Positions 44,911 through 53,323 of a stretch of DNA of 64,000 nt are shown one piece after another (the first letter of the stretch is position 1; each line of letters opens with the position of its first letter). The position numbers and the translations under genes were made by a program. The DNA is from Bacillus_CJ salitolerans (GTDB taxonomy: Bacteria > Bacillota > Bacilli > Bacillales > SA4), in the NCBI RefSeq assembly GCF_042680805.1, contig NZ_JBHUEM010000054.1, positions 195,388 through 259,387 on the forward strand. Direction: 5' to 3'. Under the pieces are notes generated by a model. The model worked only from the letters and a program-made list of their open reading frames with translations. It ran no database searches and had not been told where the DNA came from.

Positions 44911-45000
44911 AAAATAAAAAAAAGCCGAGTTGATCTAAATCAACTCGGACGAATATTCTCTTTGGTAACCCAGATGGTGTACCAACCAAAACCTTATCTT
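44911..45000 (-). ncRNA. candidate small RNA with Spo0A-like boxes at its promoter
   Basis: On the minus strand a strong promoter (TCGACA at 45035-45030, 17 bases, TATAAT at 45012-45007) is followed about 55 bases later by a perfect 11-bp terminator stem CCGAGTTGATT / GATCAACTCGG-type (44925-44948) and a T-rich tail to 44911. The ~90 nt transcript has no good ribosome site; a TTG near 44989 would start a 17-residue peptide that ends in the stem. A frame continues past the terminator but is unlikely to be translated. Confidence 0.5.
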
Positions 45001-45019
45001 ACCCTTATTATACACTTAT

Positions 45020-45046
45020 TGTCGAAAGTTGTCGATATAGGTCGAA
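45020..45046. promoter_or_regulatory. three Spo0A-like boxes in a row
   Basis: TGTCGAA (45020-45026), TGTCGAT (45030-45036) and GGTCGAA (45040-45046) are spaced exactly 10 bp apart, so all face the same side of the helix. The first is a perfect Spo0A box, the others differ by one base. They overlap the -35 of the minus-strand promoter. Confidence 0.6.
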
Positions 45047-45089
45047 TAAGTAAATGCTGGTTATCACTAGCGTTCATATAGTGATAAAG

Positions 45090-45121
45090 AGAGACCTACG
45101 AAAATATTCGTAAGGTCTCAT
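45090..45121 (-). terminator. terminator of the DUF3817 gene
   Basis: GAGACCT(T)ACGAA / TTCGTAGGTCTC stem; read on the minus strand it is followed by TCTTT. Confidence 0.75.
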
Positions 45122-45137
45122 GCGTTTTGTCATTTTT

Positions 45138-45470
45138 TTATAGATCTATATATTTACGCTTTTTAACAACTTCAATGGGTTTTTCAATATGCCTTAATTT
45201 ACGATCAAAAAGAAACGTTCCAAACGGTAGAAGGGACGCGAGTACACCGATCACTCCAAACCAAAAGGATTGACGATAAGCGAAAAATACATGTGCTAAT
45301 GCTAGAATGAACAGAACAAAAAATAAACCATGAATGCCTCCGGTAATGGTGACAGCCAAAGGGAAGTCTGCCATATACTTTAACGGCATGGCAATAAATA
45401 ATAAAATTAAGTATGATAAGCCTTCAATAAAGCCAATCACACGTAGTCTTCCGAGTGAATCTTTAAGCAT
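45138..45470 (-). CDS. DUF3817 membrane protein
   Basis: 110 residues with three membrane segments (about 9-30, 38-62 and 68-88). The LGRLRVIGFIEGLSYLILLFIAMPLKY start and the GGIHGLFFVLFILALAHV middle are typical of DUF3817. ATG 45470 is taken because ATAGGAGG lies just upstream. Function unknown. The C-terminus is basic. Transcribed toward the candidate small RNA. Confidence 0.82.
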   Translation of the reverse strand: MLKDSLGRLRVIGFIEGLSYLILLFIAMPLKYMADFPLAVTITGGIHGLFFVLFILALAHVFFAYRQSFWFGVIGVLASLLPFGTFLFDRKLRHIEKPIEVVKKRKYIDL

Positions 45471-45537
45471 GTTGTTCCTCCTATGGACCTTGCGGTTGTA
45501 TAGCCTCATTATACCTTAATGATTCGCCTTGAAACAG

Positions 45538-45756
45538 CTAAAAATCTTGGGATTTCACAGTCGCATATGCAGCCTCTAAGTTTCTAATTCTCCTTAATGT
45601 TTCAGAGCATTTTGTAAGGTTTTCGGTTACGAGTGTCGAAACTATTGAGCGATAGTAGCTATTCATTGCGTCAGTCTTGTCAGTGAACTCTGCATGCATT
45701 TCAACATGCTTCCGCAGATGCTCTACAAAATATTCCTCAGAAAATAAGTCGATCAT
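45538..45756 (-). CDS. yvfG: YvfG-like small protein
   Basis: 72 residues, helical, no membrane segment; LFSEEYFVEHLRKHVEMHAEF and DAMNSYYRSIVSTLV match the YvfG family, which in B. subtilis lies next to sigL, as here (divergent, 77 bp between starts). GGGAGG precedes ATG 45756. Function unknown. Confidence 0.85.
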   Translation of the reverse strand: MIDLFSEEYFVEHLRKHVEMHAEFTDKTDAMNSYYRSIVSTLVTENLTKCSETLRRIRNLEAAYATVKSQDF

Positions 45757-45833
45757 CGTCTGTGCCTCCCTTACAAATTCTAGTCGTTCAACAATCTAGT
45801 TCTTTATTGTAAAATAGAGTAGAGGTGATGCTT

Positions 45834-47129
45834 GTGAATAATCGGTTAATCCAAACGCAAACCACAAAAATATCATTATCGAAAGAATTAAGACAGGCGA
45901 TCACACTACTACAATATTCCTCGTATGAATTATCACAATATATTAATCAAGTTTCACTAGAAAATCCCTTTATTCGAATACATGATACAGTTTATCAAAC
46001 TAGTGGGAATTATAAACCTTCTGGGTCTAAAAAAAGGGAGTTAGAGCTACCTGGGAAGTTAGGGCCAACGTTGCACGAATATATCTGCACTCAAATTGAA
46101 TATTTATCAGAACCACTTGATGTAAAAAAAAGAGCTCTATTATTAGTTAATCATATTGATGAAGATGGCTATATGAGAGAGGATTTATCAACAATTAGTC
46201 ATATGACTGGTGAGAGTAATGAGAGATTACTTGAAGCATTATCAATCATCCAAACACTTGAACCTGTAGGAGTAGGTGCTCAAACCTTACAGCAGTCCTT
46301 GTCCATACAACTTAAACATCATTATCCTGAAGACGTAATGGGTCACAAGATCATAGACGAATACTTTACTTATTTAGCTGAGAAAAAATGGGACCGTATT
46401 AGAAAAGAGCTTACTATTAGCATAGAAGATATTAAAGCTACCTTTTCTCGAATTCAACAATTAAACCCAAGACCTGGAGCTGATTTTAAAGAAGAAGACA
46501 CTGTTTACATTGTTCCAGATCTTTACTTAAAAAAAGATAACCATCAATATTACTTGCAGCATAATGATCGGTCTTATACACCTTTTTCAATTGATGAGGA
46601 ATATGTTACGTTTAAGAATGAGGTAGAAGATGAAGAAGCGAAACACTTTATAAAGGAGAAATATCACCAAGCAAAGTGGTTACTTAGCAGCGTCGAACAA
46701 CGAAACTCTACCATCATGAGAGTAATGGAGGCCATATTAGTTAGACAAAAGGATTACTTTGATAATGGAAGCTCGTTTTTAAGACCACTTACTTTACGTG
46801 AGATTGCAGATGACATTAACGTTCATGAATCAACCGTAAGTAGAGCAGTTAGAGGGAAATATGTTCAAACACCAAATGGAGTATTTGAATTGAAATATTT
46901 CTTTCATTCAAAAGTTAAATCCTCCTATGACAAGGATGTCTCCTCTGTAAGGGTCAAAGAACTTATTGTTCATATGCTTCGAAAAGAGGATAAACAGAAG
47001 CCTTATTCGGATCAACAAATATCAACCCTTCTTAAAGAGAACCATGATCTTGTGGTATCAAGAAGAACGGTTGCAAAATACAGAGAACAGCTTCATATTC
47101 CAGCTTCTACTCTAAGAAAACAATATTAA
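45834..47129 (+). CDS. sigL: RNA polymerase sigma-54 factor
   Basis: 431 residues. N-terminal glutamine-rich activator-interaction region with LSKELRQAITLLQYSSYELSQYI, central core-binding domain, helix-turn-helix TLREIADDINVHESTVSRAVRGKY near 330-353, and the RpoN box SRRTVAKYREQLHIPAS near the C-terminus. It directs polymerase to -24/-12 promoters and depends on enhancer-binding activators. GTG 45834 is preferred to ATG 45828 or GTG 45825 because AGAGGTG then has six bases of spacing. Followed by the glutaredoxin-like gene after 10 bp. Confidence 0.95.
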   Translation: MNNRLIQTQTTKISLSKELRQAITLLQYSSYELSQYINQVSLENPFIRIHDTVYQTSGNYKPSGSKKRELELPGKLGPTLHEYICTQIEYLSEPLDVKKRALLLVNHIDEDGYMREDLSTISHMTGESNERLLEALSIIQTLEPVGVGAQTLQQSLSIQLKHHYPEDVMGHKIIDEYFTYLAEKKWDRIRKELTISIEDIKATFSRIQQLNPRPGADFKEEDTVYIVPDLYLKKDNHQYYLQHNDRSYTPFSIDEEYVTFKNEVEDEEAKHFIKEKYHQAKWLLSSVEQRNSTIMRVMEAILVRQKDYFDNGSSFLRPLTLREIADDINVHESTVSRAVRGKYVQTPNGVFELKYFFHSKVKSSYDKDVSSVRVKELIVHMLRKEDKQKPYSDQQISTLLKENHDLVVSRRTVAKYREQLHIPASTLRKQY

Positions 47130-47139
47130 GGAGTTAAAC

Positions 47140-47385
47140 ATGAGAGTCGTTACATTTTTCACAAAAGAAAACTGTCCATTATGTGATAAAGCAAAAGTTA
47201 TCGTGGAAGAGCTTTCAAAGGAATTGAATTTCCAAATACAAGAGTTCGATATCTATAAGGATGATGAATTGTTGGAGAAGTACCAAGTTATGATTCCTGT
47301 TATTGCGATCAATGCGCAGGAACTAGGTTATGGTATTATCGATAAGTTTGATTTAAAAGAAAAATTACTTCAAAAACTAGATTAA
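47140..47385 (+). CDS. glutaredoxin family thiol protein
   Basis: 81 residues with a thioredoxin-like fold: FFTKENCPLCDKAK carries the CPLC redox motif near residues 13-16, and the cis-proline is in VMIPVIAI near 51-58. Belongs to the small glutaredoxin-like (DUF836) group. Located between sigL and cggR in many Bacillus relatives; probably co-transcribed with sigL. Partner proteins unknown. AAGGAG precedes the ATG. Confidence 0.85.
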   Translation: MRVVTFFTKENCPLCDKAKVIVEELSKELNFQIQEFDIYKDDELLEKYQVMIPVIAINAQELGYGIIDKFDLKEKLLQKLD

Positions 47386-47418
47386 TTCAAACAAACTGAA
47401 AAATTAGATGCAAGCTAA

Positions 47419-47447
47419 TTGAAGTTTTACTACACCTCTGCTACAAT
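47419..47447 (+). promoter_or_regulatory. SigA promoter of the cggR-gapA operon
   Basis: TTGAAG (47419-47424), 17 bases, TACAAT (47442-47447). The -10 lies inside the left arm of the hairpin just downstream. Confidence 0.75.
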
Positions 47448-47477
47448 TAAAATTGTAACAGAGGGATATTTTTTTTG
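47436..47477 (+). terminator. probable terminator of sigL-glutaredoxin transcript
   Basis: CCTCTG(C)TACAATT / AATTGTA(A)CAGAGG stem followed by GATATTTTTTTTG; it overlaps the cggR promoter, so arriving transcripts end as new ones begin. Confidence 0.7.
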
Positions 47478-47483
47478 AGGAAG

Positions 47484-47519
47484 TGGGACGCTATATGTCA
47501 CATAGGGACACGATGAGTC
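47484..47519. promoter_or_regulatory. CggR operator
   Basis: GGGAC-N6-TGTC-N4-AGGGAC-N6-AGTC repeats the known CggR pattern CGGGACN6TGTCN4CGGGACN6TGTC with small changes. It lies about 30-65 bases after the predicted transcription start, the roadblock position used in B. subtilis; fructose-1,6-bisphosphate releases CggR. Confidence 0.88.
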
Positions 47520-47554
47520 CCGATTAGATTTTTTTACCAGAAAGGATCGTTCAT

Positions 47555-48574
47555 TTGAAAAGTCTAGTGGATATTCAAAAAAAATTGTTACCTGATTTGT
47601 TGTCTGTTATGCAGAAACGATATGAGATTCTTAGGCATATTCGGCTTACTCAGCCTATCGGGAGAAGATCATTAGCACTTACAACAAACATGACAGAAAG
47701 AGTATTGCGTAGTGAAGTTGATTTTCTAAAGTCACAAAACTTACTTGACATGACAACAGCTGGTATGAGCTTAACAAATGAAGGGCATGAGCTCTTAGTT
47801 GAGCTGGATGATTTAATGAAGGAAGTTACAGGTCTAAAGGTGTTGGAGGAAAAGCTTCAGGCAAAATTACAAGTGAAAAAGGTAATTGTCGTGTCTGGTG
47901 ATAGTGATACCTCTGAATATGTAAAACAAGAGATGGGAAGAGCAGCTGTCATGTACTTAAAAACATGTATTCAGCCAAGTTCAGTCATCGCTGTAACTGG
48001 TGGAACGACGCTTGCTTCTGTTGCATCCATGATGACCCCTGAAACGAAGCATTCAAACCTTCTATTTGTGCCGGCTAGGGGTGGACTTGGTGAACAAGTA
48101 GAAAACCAAGCAAACACGATATGTGCCAAAATGGCAGAAAAGGCAATGGGGACCTACAGGCTCTTACATGTACCAGATGAAGTTAGCGATGAAGCGTATC
48201 ATTCATTAGTCGAGGAACCTGCAGTGAGGGAAGTTCTGCAATTAATTAGGTCGGCTAGTATTGTAATTCATGGCATTGGAGATGCTAAAACAATGGCTGA
48301 GCGCCGTAAAACAAAGCAAGAAACTTTAGCGAAAATTATCGATCAAAAGGCGGTAGCTGAGGCTTTTGGTTACTACTTCAATAAAGAAGGAGACGTAGTA
48401 CATAAAGTAAAAACCATTGGCATACAACTTGATGATTTAATGAATCCTATGAATGTAATAGCCGTAGCAGGAGGATCCTCTAAGGCGAAAGCAATTCAAG
48501 CCTTTGTCAAACAAGGTCACGATACTGTTTTAATTACTGATGAAGCTGTAGCAACAGAATTAATTAAAGGATAA
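47555..48574 (+). CDS. cggR: central glycolytic genes regulator
   Basis: 339 residues, SorC/DeoR-type. N-terminal winged helix-turn-helix QPIGRRSLALTTNMTERVLRSEVDFLKSQNLL near 37-68; C-terminal sugar-phosphate-binding domain with VTGGTTLASVASMM near 147-160, GIGDAKTMAERR and AGGSSKAKAI. Represses its own operon, relieved by fructose-1,6-bisphosphate. TTG 47555 with AAAGGATCG upstream. First gene of the glycolytic operon, after its operator. Confidence 0.97.
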   Translation: MKSLVDIQKKLLPDLLSVMQKRYEILRHIRLTQPIGRRSLALTTNMTERVLRSEVDFLKSQNLLDMTTAGMSLTNEGHELLVELDDLMKEVTGLKVLEEKLQAKLQVKKVIVVSGDSDTSEYVKQEMGRAAVMYLKTCIQPSSVIAVTGGTTLASVASMMTPETKHSNLLFVPARGGLGEQVENQANTICAKMAEKAMGTYRLLHVPDEVSDEAYHSLVEEPAVREVLQLIRSASIVIHGIGDAKTMAERRKTKQETLAKIIDQKAVAEAFGYYFNKEGDVVHKVKTIGIQLDDLMNPMNVIAVAGGSSKAKAIQAFVKQGHDTVLITDEAVATELIKG

Positions 48575-48619
48575 TAACATCCTATTAATAGATGTTTAAA
48601 TTAAAGGAGGAAAAATAGA

Positions 48620-49627
48620 ATGACAGTAAAAATTGGTATTAATGGTTTTGGGCGTATTGGACGTGTTGTATTCCGCGCAGCGTTAAAAAATCCCAACATT
48701 GAAGTAGTAGCTGTAAACGATCTAACTGATGCAAACATGCTTGCTCACTTATTAAAATATGATTCTGTTCACGGTAAATTAGACGGTGATGTCACGGTAA
48801 ACGGCAACACATTAGTTGTGAATGGAACAGAAATTAAGGTATTAGCAGAAAGAGATCCTGCTCAATTAGGGTGGGGAGATCTTGGTGTTGATATCGTTGT
48901 TGAATCAACTGGACGTTTCACAAAACGTGAAGATGCAGCAAAGCACTTAGAGGCAGGGGCAAAAAAGGTTATTATTTCAGCTCCAGCAAACGATGAAGAC
49001 CTTACCATTGTTATGGGGGTAAATGAAAATCAATATGACCCAGCAAATCATCATGTATTATCCAATGCATCATGTACAACAAACTGCTTAGCTCCTTATG
49101 CAAAAGTACTTAATGATAAATTCGGAATTAAAAAGGGTATGATGACTACGATTCATGCTTATACAAACGATCAACAAATATTAGATTTACCACACAAAGA
49201 CTATCGTCGTGCACGTGCTGCCGCTGAGAACATTATTCCAACTTCTACTGGAGCAGCAAAAGCAGTAGCACTTGTATTACCAGAACTAAAAGGAAAACTA
49301 AACGGAATGGCGATGCGTGTTCCAACACCAAACGTTTCTTTAGTTGATTTAGTGGCAGAGCTAGAAAAGGACGTAACGGTTGAAGAAATTAATGAGGCTC
49401 TTAAAGAAGCGGCAGAAGGTGACTTAAAAGGTATTCTAGCGTATAGTGAAGAGCCACTAGTTTCTCGCGATTATAATGGAGATCCACATTCTTCTACTAT
49501 CGATGCTTTATCAACGATGGTACTAGAAGGAAATCTAGTGAAAGTTGTTTCTTGGTATGACAATGAGTCGGGTTATTCTCACCGTGTAGTTGACCTTGTC
49601 GACTATATTGCAAAAAAAGGTCTATAA
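48620..49627 (+). CDS. gapA: glyceraldehyde-3-phosphate dehydrogenase
   Basis: 335 residues. NAD motif INGFGRIGRVVFRA near 5-18, active-site Cys in SNASCTTNCLAPYAKV near 150-165, phosphate site and catalytic His between 175 and 215, WYDNESGYSHRVVDL at the end. Aspartate in the adenosine loop (AVNDL) indicates NAD preference, fitting the glycolytic GapA. AAAGGAGG upstream. Confidence 0.98.
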   Translation: MTVKIGINGFGRIGRVVFRAALKNPNIEVVAVNDLTDANMLAHLLKYDSVHGKLDGDVTVNGNTLVVNGTEIKVLAERDPAQLGWGDLGVDIVVESTGRFTKREDAAKHLEAGAKKVIISAPANDEDLTIVMGVNENQYDPANHHVLSNASCTTNCLAPYAKVLNDKFGIKKGMMTTIHAYTNDQQILDLPHKDYRRARAAAENIIPTSTGAAKAVALVLPELKGKLNGMAMRVPTPNVSLVDLVAELEKDVTVEEINEALKEAAEGDLKGILAYSEEPLVSRDYNGDPHSSTIDALSTMVLEGNLVKVVSWYDNESGYSHRVVDLVDYIAKKGL

Positions 49628-49793
49628 AAATCAAATAGTTAGTGGATTAACTTTTGTCAAGCGACTATAATAATGTTTGGAAACATATGGGGAGATGGGT
49701 AGATACTCACTCCCTTTCTAATTGTTGGAATACAATTGGAGGCATAAAAACAAACTATTACATAGTCTCGTAAACATAAGGAGGAATCCTGTA

Positions 49794-50978
49794 ATGAACA
49801 AGAAAACAGTTCGTGATGTGGATGTCAAAGGGAAAAGAGTTTTCTGCCGTGTTGATTTTAACGTTCCAATGAGGGATGGAGAAGTGACAGACGATACGAG
49901 AATTCGTGCAGCTCTTCCAACGATTCAGTACTTAGTTGAGCAGGGGGCAAAGGTTATTTTAGCCTCTCACTTAGGTCGCCCTAAAGGAACGGTAGTAGAA
50001 GAGCTTCGTTTAGACGAAGTGGCAAAGCGATTAAGCAATCTCCTTGGAAAACAAGTATACAAAGCAGACGAAGCCTATGGCGAAGAAGCAGAGCTCGGTA
50101 TATCTAAGCTAGAGGATGGAGACGTCCTTTTATTAGAAAATGTTCGCTTTTATCCAGGTGAAGAAAAAAATGATCCAGAACTGTCAAAAGAATTTGCAAA
50201 GCTAGCAGACGTTTATGTGAATGATGCCTTCGGGACAGCTCATCGTGCTCATGCTTCGACAGCAGGTATTGCTGAGTATTTACCATCTGTGGCCGGATTC
50301 TTAATGGAAAAGGAATTAGAGGTTCTTGGTAAAGCACTATCCAATCCAGACCGACCATTTACTGCCATTATTGGTGGAGCAAAGGTTAAGGATAAAATTG
50401 GAGTTATTGAAAATCTTTTAGATAAGGTAGATAACCTCATTATTGGTGGTGGACTAGCGTACACGTTCATCAAAGCACAAGGTCATGACGTTGGGCAATC
50501 GTTGCTTGAAGAAGATAAAATTGATTTAGCGAGGTCATTCATCGAAAAGGCAAAAGAAAAAGGTGTAAACTTTTATATGCCAATCGATACTGTTGTAGCG
50601 GATGAGTTTTCTAGCGATGCAAATGTTAAAGTTGTGTCTGTAGATTCGATACCGAGTGAATGGCAAGGGTTAGACATTGGACCCGAAACAAGAGAAATTT
50701 ACGAAAAGGTTATCTCTGAATCAAAGCTAGTGATCTGGAATGGACCAATGGGGGTCTTTGAGATGGAAGCGTTTGAAAACGGTACAAAATCTGTTGCACA
50801 GGCTCTTGCTCACGCATCTAATACATATACCGTTATCGGCGGTGGAGACTCGGCGGCAGCGGTTGAAAAATTTAATCTTGCTGATCAAATGGACCACATT
50901 TCAACAGGGGGCGGTGCTTCCCTTGAATTTATGGAAGGTATCGAGCTACCTGGTGTTGTTGCATTACATGATAAATAA
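49794..50978 (+). CDS. pgk: phosphoglycerate kinase
   Basis: 394 residues. N-terminal substrate motif RVDFNVPMRDGEVTDDTRIRAALPT, LASHLGRPKG near 54-63, hinge, and nucleotide motif GGGDSAAAVEKF near 350. ATG 49794 with AAGGAGG is the family start, although the frame is open from 49722. The 166-bp gap after gapA contains TATAAT at 49666-49671, possibly a second promoter as known for pgk in B. subtilis. Confidence 0.97.
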   Translation: MNKKTVRDVDVKGKRVFCRVDFNVPMRDGEVTDDTRIRAALPTIQYLVEQGAKVILASHLGRPKGTVVEELRLDEVAKRLSNLLGKQVYKADEAYGEEAELGISKLEDGDVLLLENVRFYPGEEKNDPELSKEFAKLADVYVNDAFGTAHRAHASTAGIAEYLPSVAGFLMEKELEVLGKALSNPDRPFTAIIGGAKVKDKIGVIENLLDKVDNLIIGGGLAYTFIKAQGHDVGQSLLEEDKIDLARSFIEKAKEKGVNFYMPIDTVVADEFSSDANVKVVSVDSIPSEWQGLDIGPETREIYEKVISESKLVIWNGPMGVFEMEAFENGTKSVAQALAHASNTYTVIGGGDSAAAVEKFNLADQMDHISTGGGASLEFMEGIELPGVVALHDK

Positions 50979-51002
50979 AAACTAGTTAGGGAAGGTGTTG
51001 TC

Positions 51003-51764
51003 ATGCGTAAACCCATTATCGCTGGAAACTGGAAAATGCACAAAGTACTTTCCGAAGCAAAAGGTTTTATTGAGGAAGTAAAAGGACTTGTCCCATCTTC
51101 TGAGAAGGTGGATGCTGTTGTGTGTGCTCCTGCCTTGTTTCTTGAGAGCTTGGTAGACTTAACGAGTGGAACAGATATTAAAATAGGTGCCCAAAATACG
51201 CATTTTGAAGATAGTGGAGCATTTACTGGTGAAATTAGTCCAGCTGCACTATCTGATTTAGGTGTTAGCTATTGTATTATTGGTCACTCTGAGAGACGTG
51301 AAATGTTTGCTGAAACAGATGAATCTGTAAACAAAAAAACATTGTCCGCTTTTAAGCATGGTCTCATTCCGATTGTGTGCTGCGGAGAAACACTTGAGCA
51401 ACGAGAAGCTGGTTCAACAAATTTGATTGTTGAAGAGCAAGTGAAAAAGGCTTTAACAGGGTTAACGGAAGATCAAGTAAAGCAAACCGTCATTGCCTAT
51501 GAGCCCATTTGGGCAATTGGAACTGGGAAGACTGCTTCTTCTGAGGATGCAAATGAGGTATGTGCGCATATTCGTCGAGTCGTCTCTACTGAGTTTTCAA
51601 ATGAGGCAGCAAGTGCGGTAAGGATTCAATATGGTGGAAGTGTAAAGCCATCTAACATTAAAGAATTGTTATCAATGTCAGATATTGATGGTGCATTAGT
51701 TGGTGGTGCCAGCTTAGAAGCAACCTCCTTCCTGCAATTATTGGAAGGTGCTAGTAATGACTAA
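51003..51764 (+). CDS. tpiA: triosephosphate isomerase
   Basis: 253 residues, TIM barrel. Catalytic His in IIGHSERRE near 93-101 and Glu in AYEPIWAIGTGK near 166-177; phosphate loop YGGSVKPSN near 210. GGAAGGTG upstream. Overlaps gpmI by 8 bases. Confidence 0.98.
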   Translation: MRKPIIAGNWKMHKVLSEAKGFIEEVKGLVPSSEKVDAVVCAPALFLESLVDLTSGTDIKIGAQNTHFEDSGAFTGEISPAALSDLGVSYCIIGHSERREMFAETDESVNKKTLSAFKHGLIPIVCCGETLEQREAGSTNLIVEEQVKKALTGLTEDQVKQTVIAYEPIWAIGTGKTASSEDANEVCAHIRRVVSTEFSNEAASAVRIQYGGSVKPSNIKELLSMSDIDGALVGGASLEATSFLQLLEGASND

Positions 51765-53292
51765 AAAGCCTGTTGCGTTAATCATCTTAGATGGGTTTGC
51801 ACTTAGAGATGAGAAGTCCGGAAATGCAGTTGCCCATGCTAAGAAGCCAAACTTTGATCGATATTGGAATCAATACCCGCATCAAACCTTAATGGCTTCT
51901 GGTGAAGCCGTTGGACTTCCAGAAGGCCAAATGGGAAACTCAGAAGTGGGACATCTCAACATCGGTGCTGGACGTGTTGTGTACCAAAGTCTAACAAGAG
52001 TAAATGTAGCGATTCGAGAAGGTGAATTTGGGCGAAATGAAACCTTTATTGAAGCGATGAATCATGTAAAGAAGCATGGAACCAACTTGCATTTATTTGG
52101 CTTATTATCTGATGGCGGAATTCACTCACATATCCAGCATTTATACGCTCTATTAAAGCTAGCAGCTTCTGAAGGAATCAAAAATGTGTATATTCATGGA
52201 TTTCTAGATGGTCGTGATGTTGGACCGCAAACAGCGAAAACCTTTATTGAAGATCTCCAGAAAAAGATAGATGAAATAGGTGTAGGTGAAATTGCTACCT
52301 TATCTGGTAGATACTACTCCATGGACCGTGATAAACGCTGGGAGCGTGTTGAGAAAGCGTACAAAGCGATGGTTTATGGAGAAGGACCAACATACACGGA
52401 TCCGCTTGAGTGTGTAAATGATTCTTATCAAAATGGAATATTTGATGAATTTGTGATTCCATCCGTTATTACTAGGAAGGACGGCACACCTGTTCAAACA
52501 ATTATGGATAACGACGGAGTCATTTTTTATAACTTTCGTCCAGATCGAGCAATTCAAATCTCGAATACGTTCACGAATGAGGATTTCCGATCATTTGATC
52601 GTGGGGCAGGGCATCCGAAGAACTTACACTTTGTGTGTTTGACCCACTTTAGTGAAACAGTTCAAGGATATGTTGCGTTTAAACCAACAAACCTAGATAA
52701 TACCTTAGGAGAAGTTCTTTCCCAACACGGATTAAAACAGCTACGAATTGCAGAAACTGAAAAGTATCCACATGTGACTTTTTTCTTTAGTGGTGGTAGG
52801 GAACATCCTTTTCCTGGTGAAGAACGTATATTAATTGATTCACCTAAGGTCGCTACATATGATTTAATGCCTCAAATGAGTGCGTATGAGGTTACGGAGT
52901 CCCTTTTAAAAGAAATAGAGCTAGATAAGCATGATGTTATTATCTTGAATTTCGCCAATCCTGATATGGTTGGACATTCTGGAATGCTGGAGCCGACTGT
53001 AAAAGCGATAGAAGTAGTTGACGAATGTTTAGGGAAAATCGTGGATGCCGTGATTGAAAAAGGCGGAGTGTCGATTATTACTGCTGACCATGGAAATGCT
53101 GACGAAGTCATCACATTAGAAGGAAATCCGATGACAGCTCATACAACAAATCCAGTACCGGTAATTGTGACAAAGGAAGGCGTTCAGCTTCGTGAGGATG
53201 GTATATTAGGTGACTTATCGCCTACTATATTGGATTTATTAAATATTCCGTTACCAACTGAAATGACAGGAAAGACGTTAATTAAAAAATAA
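51757..53292 (+). CDS. gpmI: cofactor-independent phosphoglycerate mutase
   Basis: 511 residues, alkaline-phosphatase superfamily, manganese-dependent. Metal site LIILDGFALR near 9-18, phosphoserine in GQMGNSEVGHLNIGAGR near 57-73 (Ser62), GRDVGP, HGNADE near 440, AHTTNPVPV. ATG 51757 has GGAAGGTG upstream inside tpiA. In B. subtilis this enzyme (Pgm) is pH-sensitive and its inhibition in forespores stores 3-phosphoglycerate. Confidence 0.97.
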   Translation: MTKKPVALIILDGFALRDEKSGNAVAHAKKPNFDRYWNQYPHQTLMASGEAVGLPEGQMGNSEVGHLNIGAGRVVYQSLTRVNVAIREGEFGRNETFIEAMNHVKKHGTNLHLFGLLSDGGIHSHIQHLYALLKLAASEGIKNVYIHGFLDGRDVGPQTAKTFIEDLQKKIDEIGVGEIATLSGRYYSMDRDKRWERVEKAYKAMVYGEGPTYTDPLECVNDSYQNGIFDEFVIPSVITRKDGTPVQTIMDNDGVIFYNFRPDRAIQISNTFTNEDFRSFDRGAGHPKNLHFVCLTHFSETVQGYVAFKPTNLDNTLGEVLSQHGLKQLRIAETEKYPHVTFFFSGGREHPFPGEERILIDSPKVATYDLMPQMSAYEVTESLLKEIELDKHDVIILNFANPDMVGHSGMLEPTVKAIEVVDECLGKIVDAVIEKGGVSIITADHGNADEVITLEGNPMTAHTTNPVPVIVTKEGVQLREDGILGDLSPTILDLLNIPLPTEMTGKTLIKK

Positions 53293-53323
53293 TTATATAG
53301 AAACTAAGGAGATGAAGAAAGAT

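Noticed and set aside
44693..44989. 98-codon minus-strand frame across the small-RNA locus
   Set aside because: It would have to read through a perfect terminator about 40 bases after its TTG start, and it has no ribosome site or recognised family.
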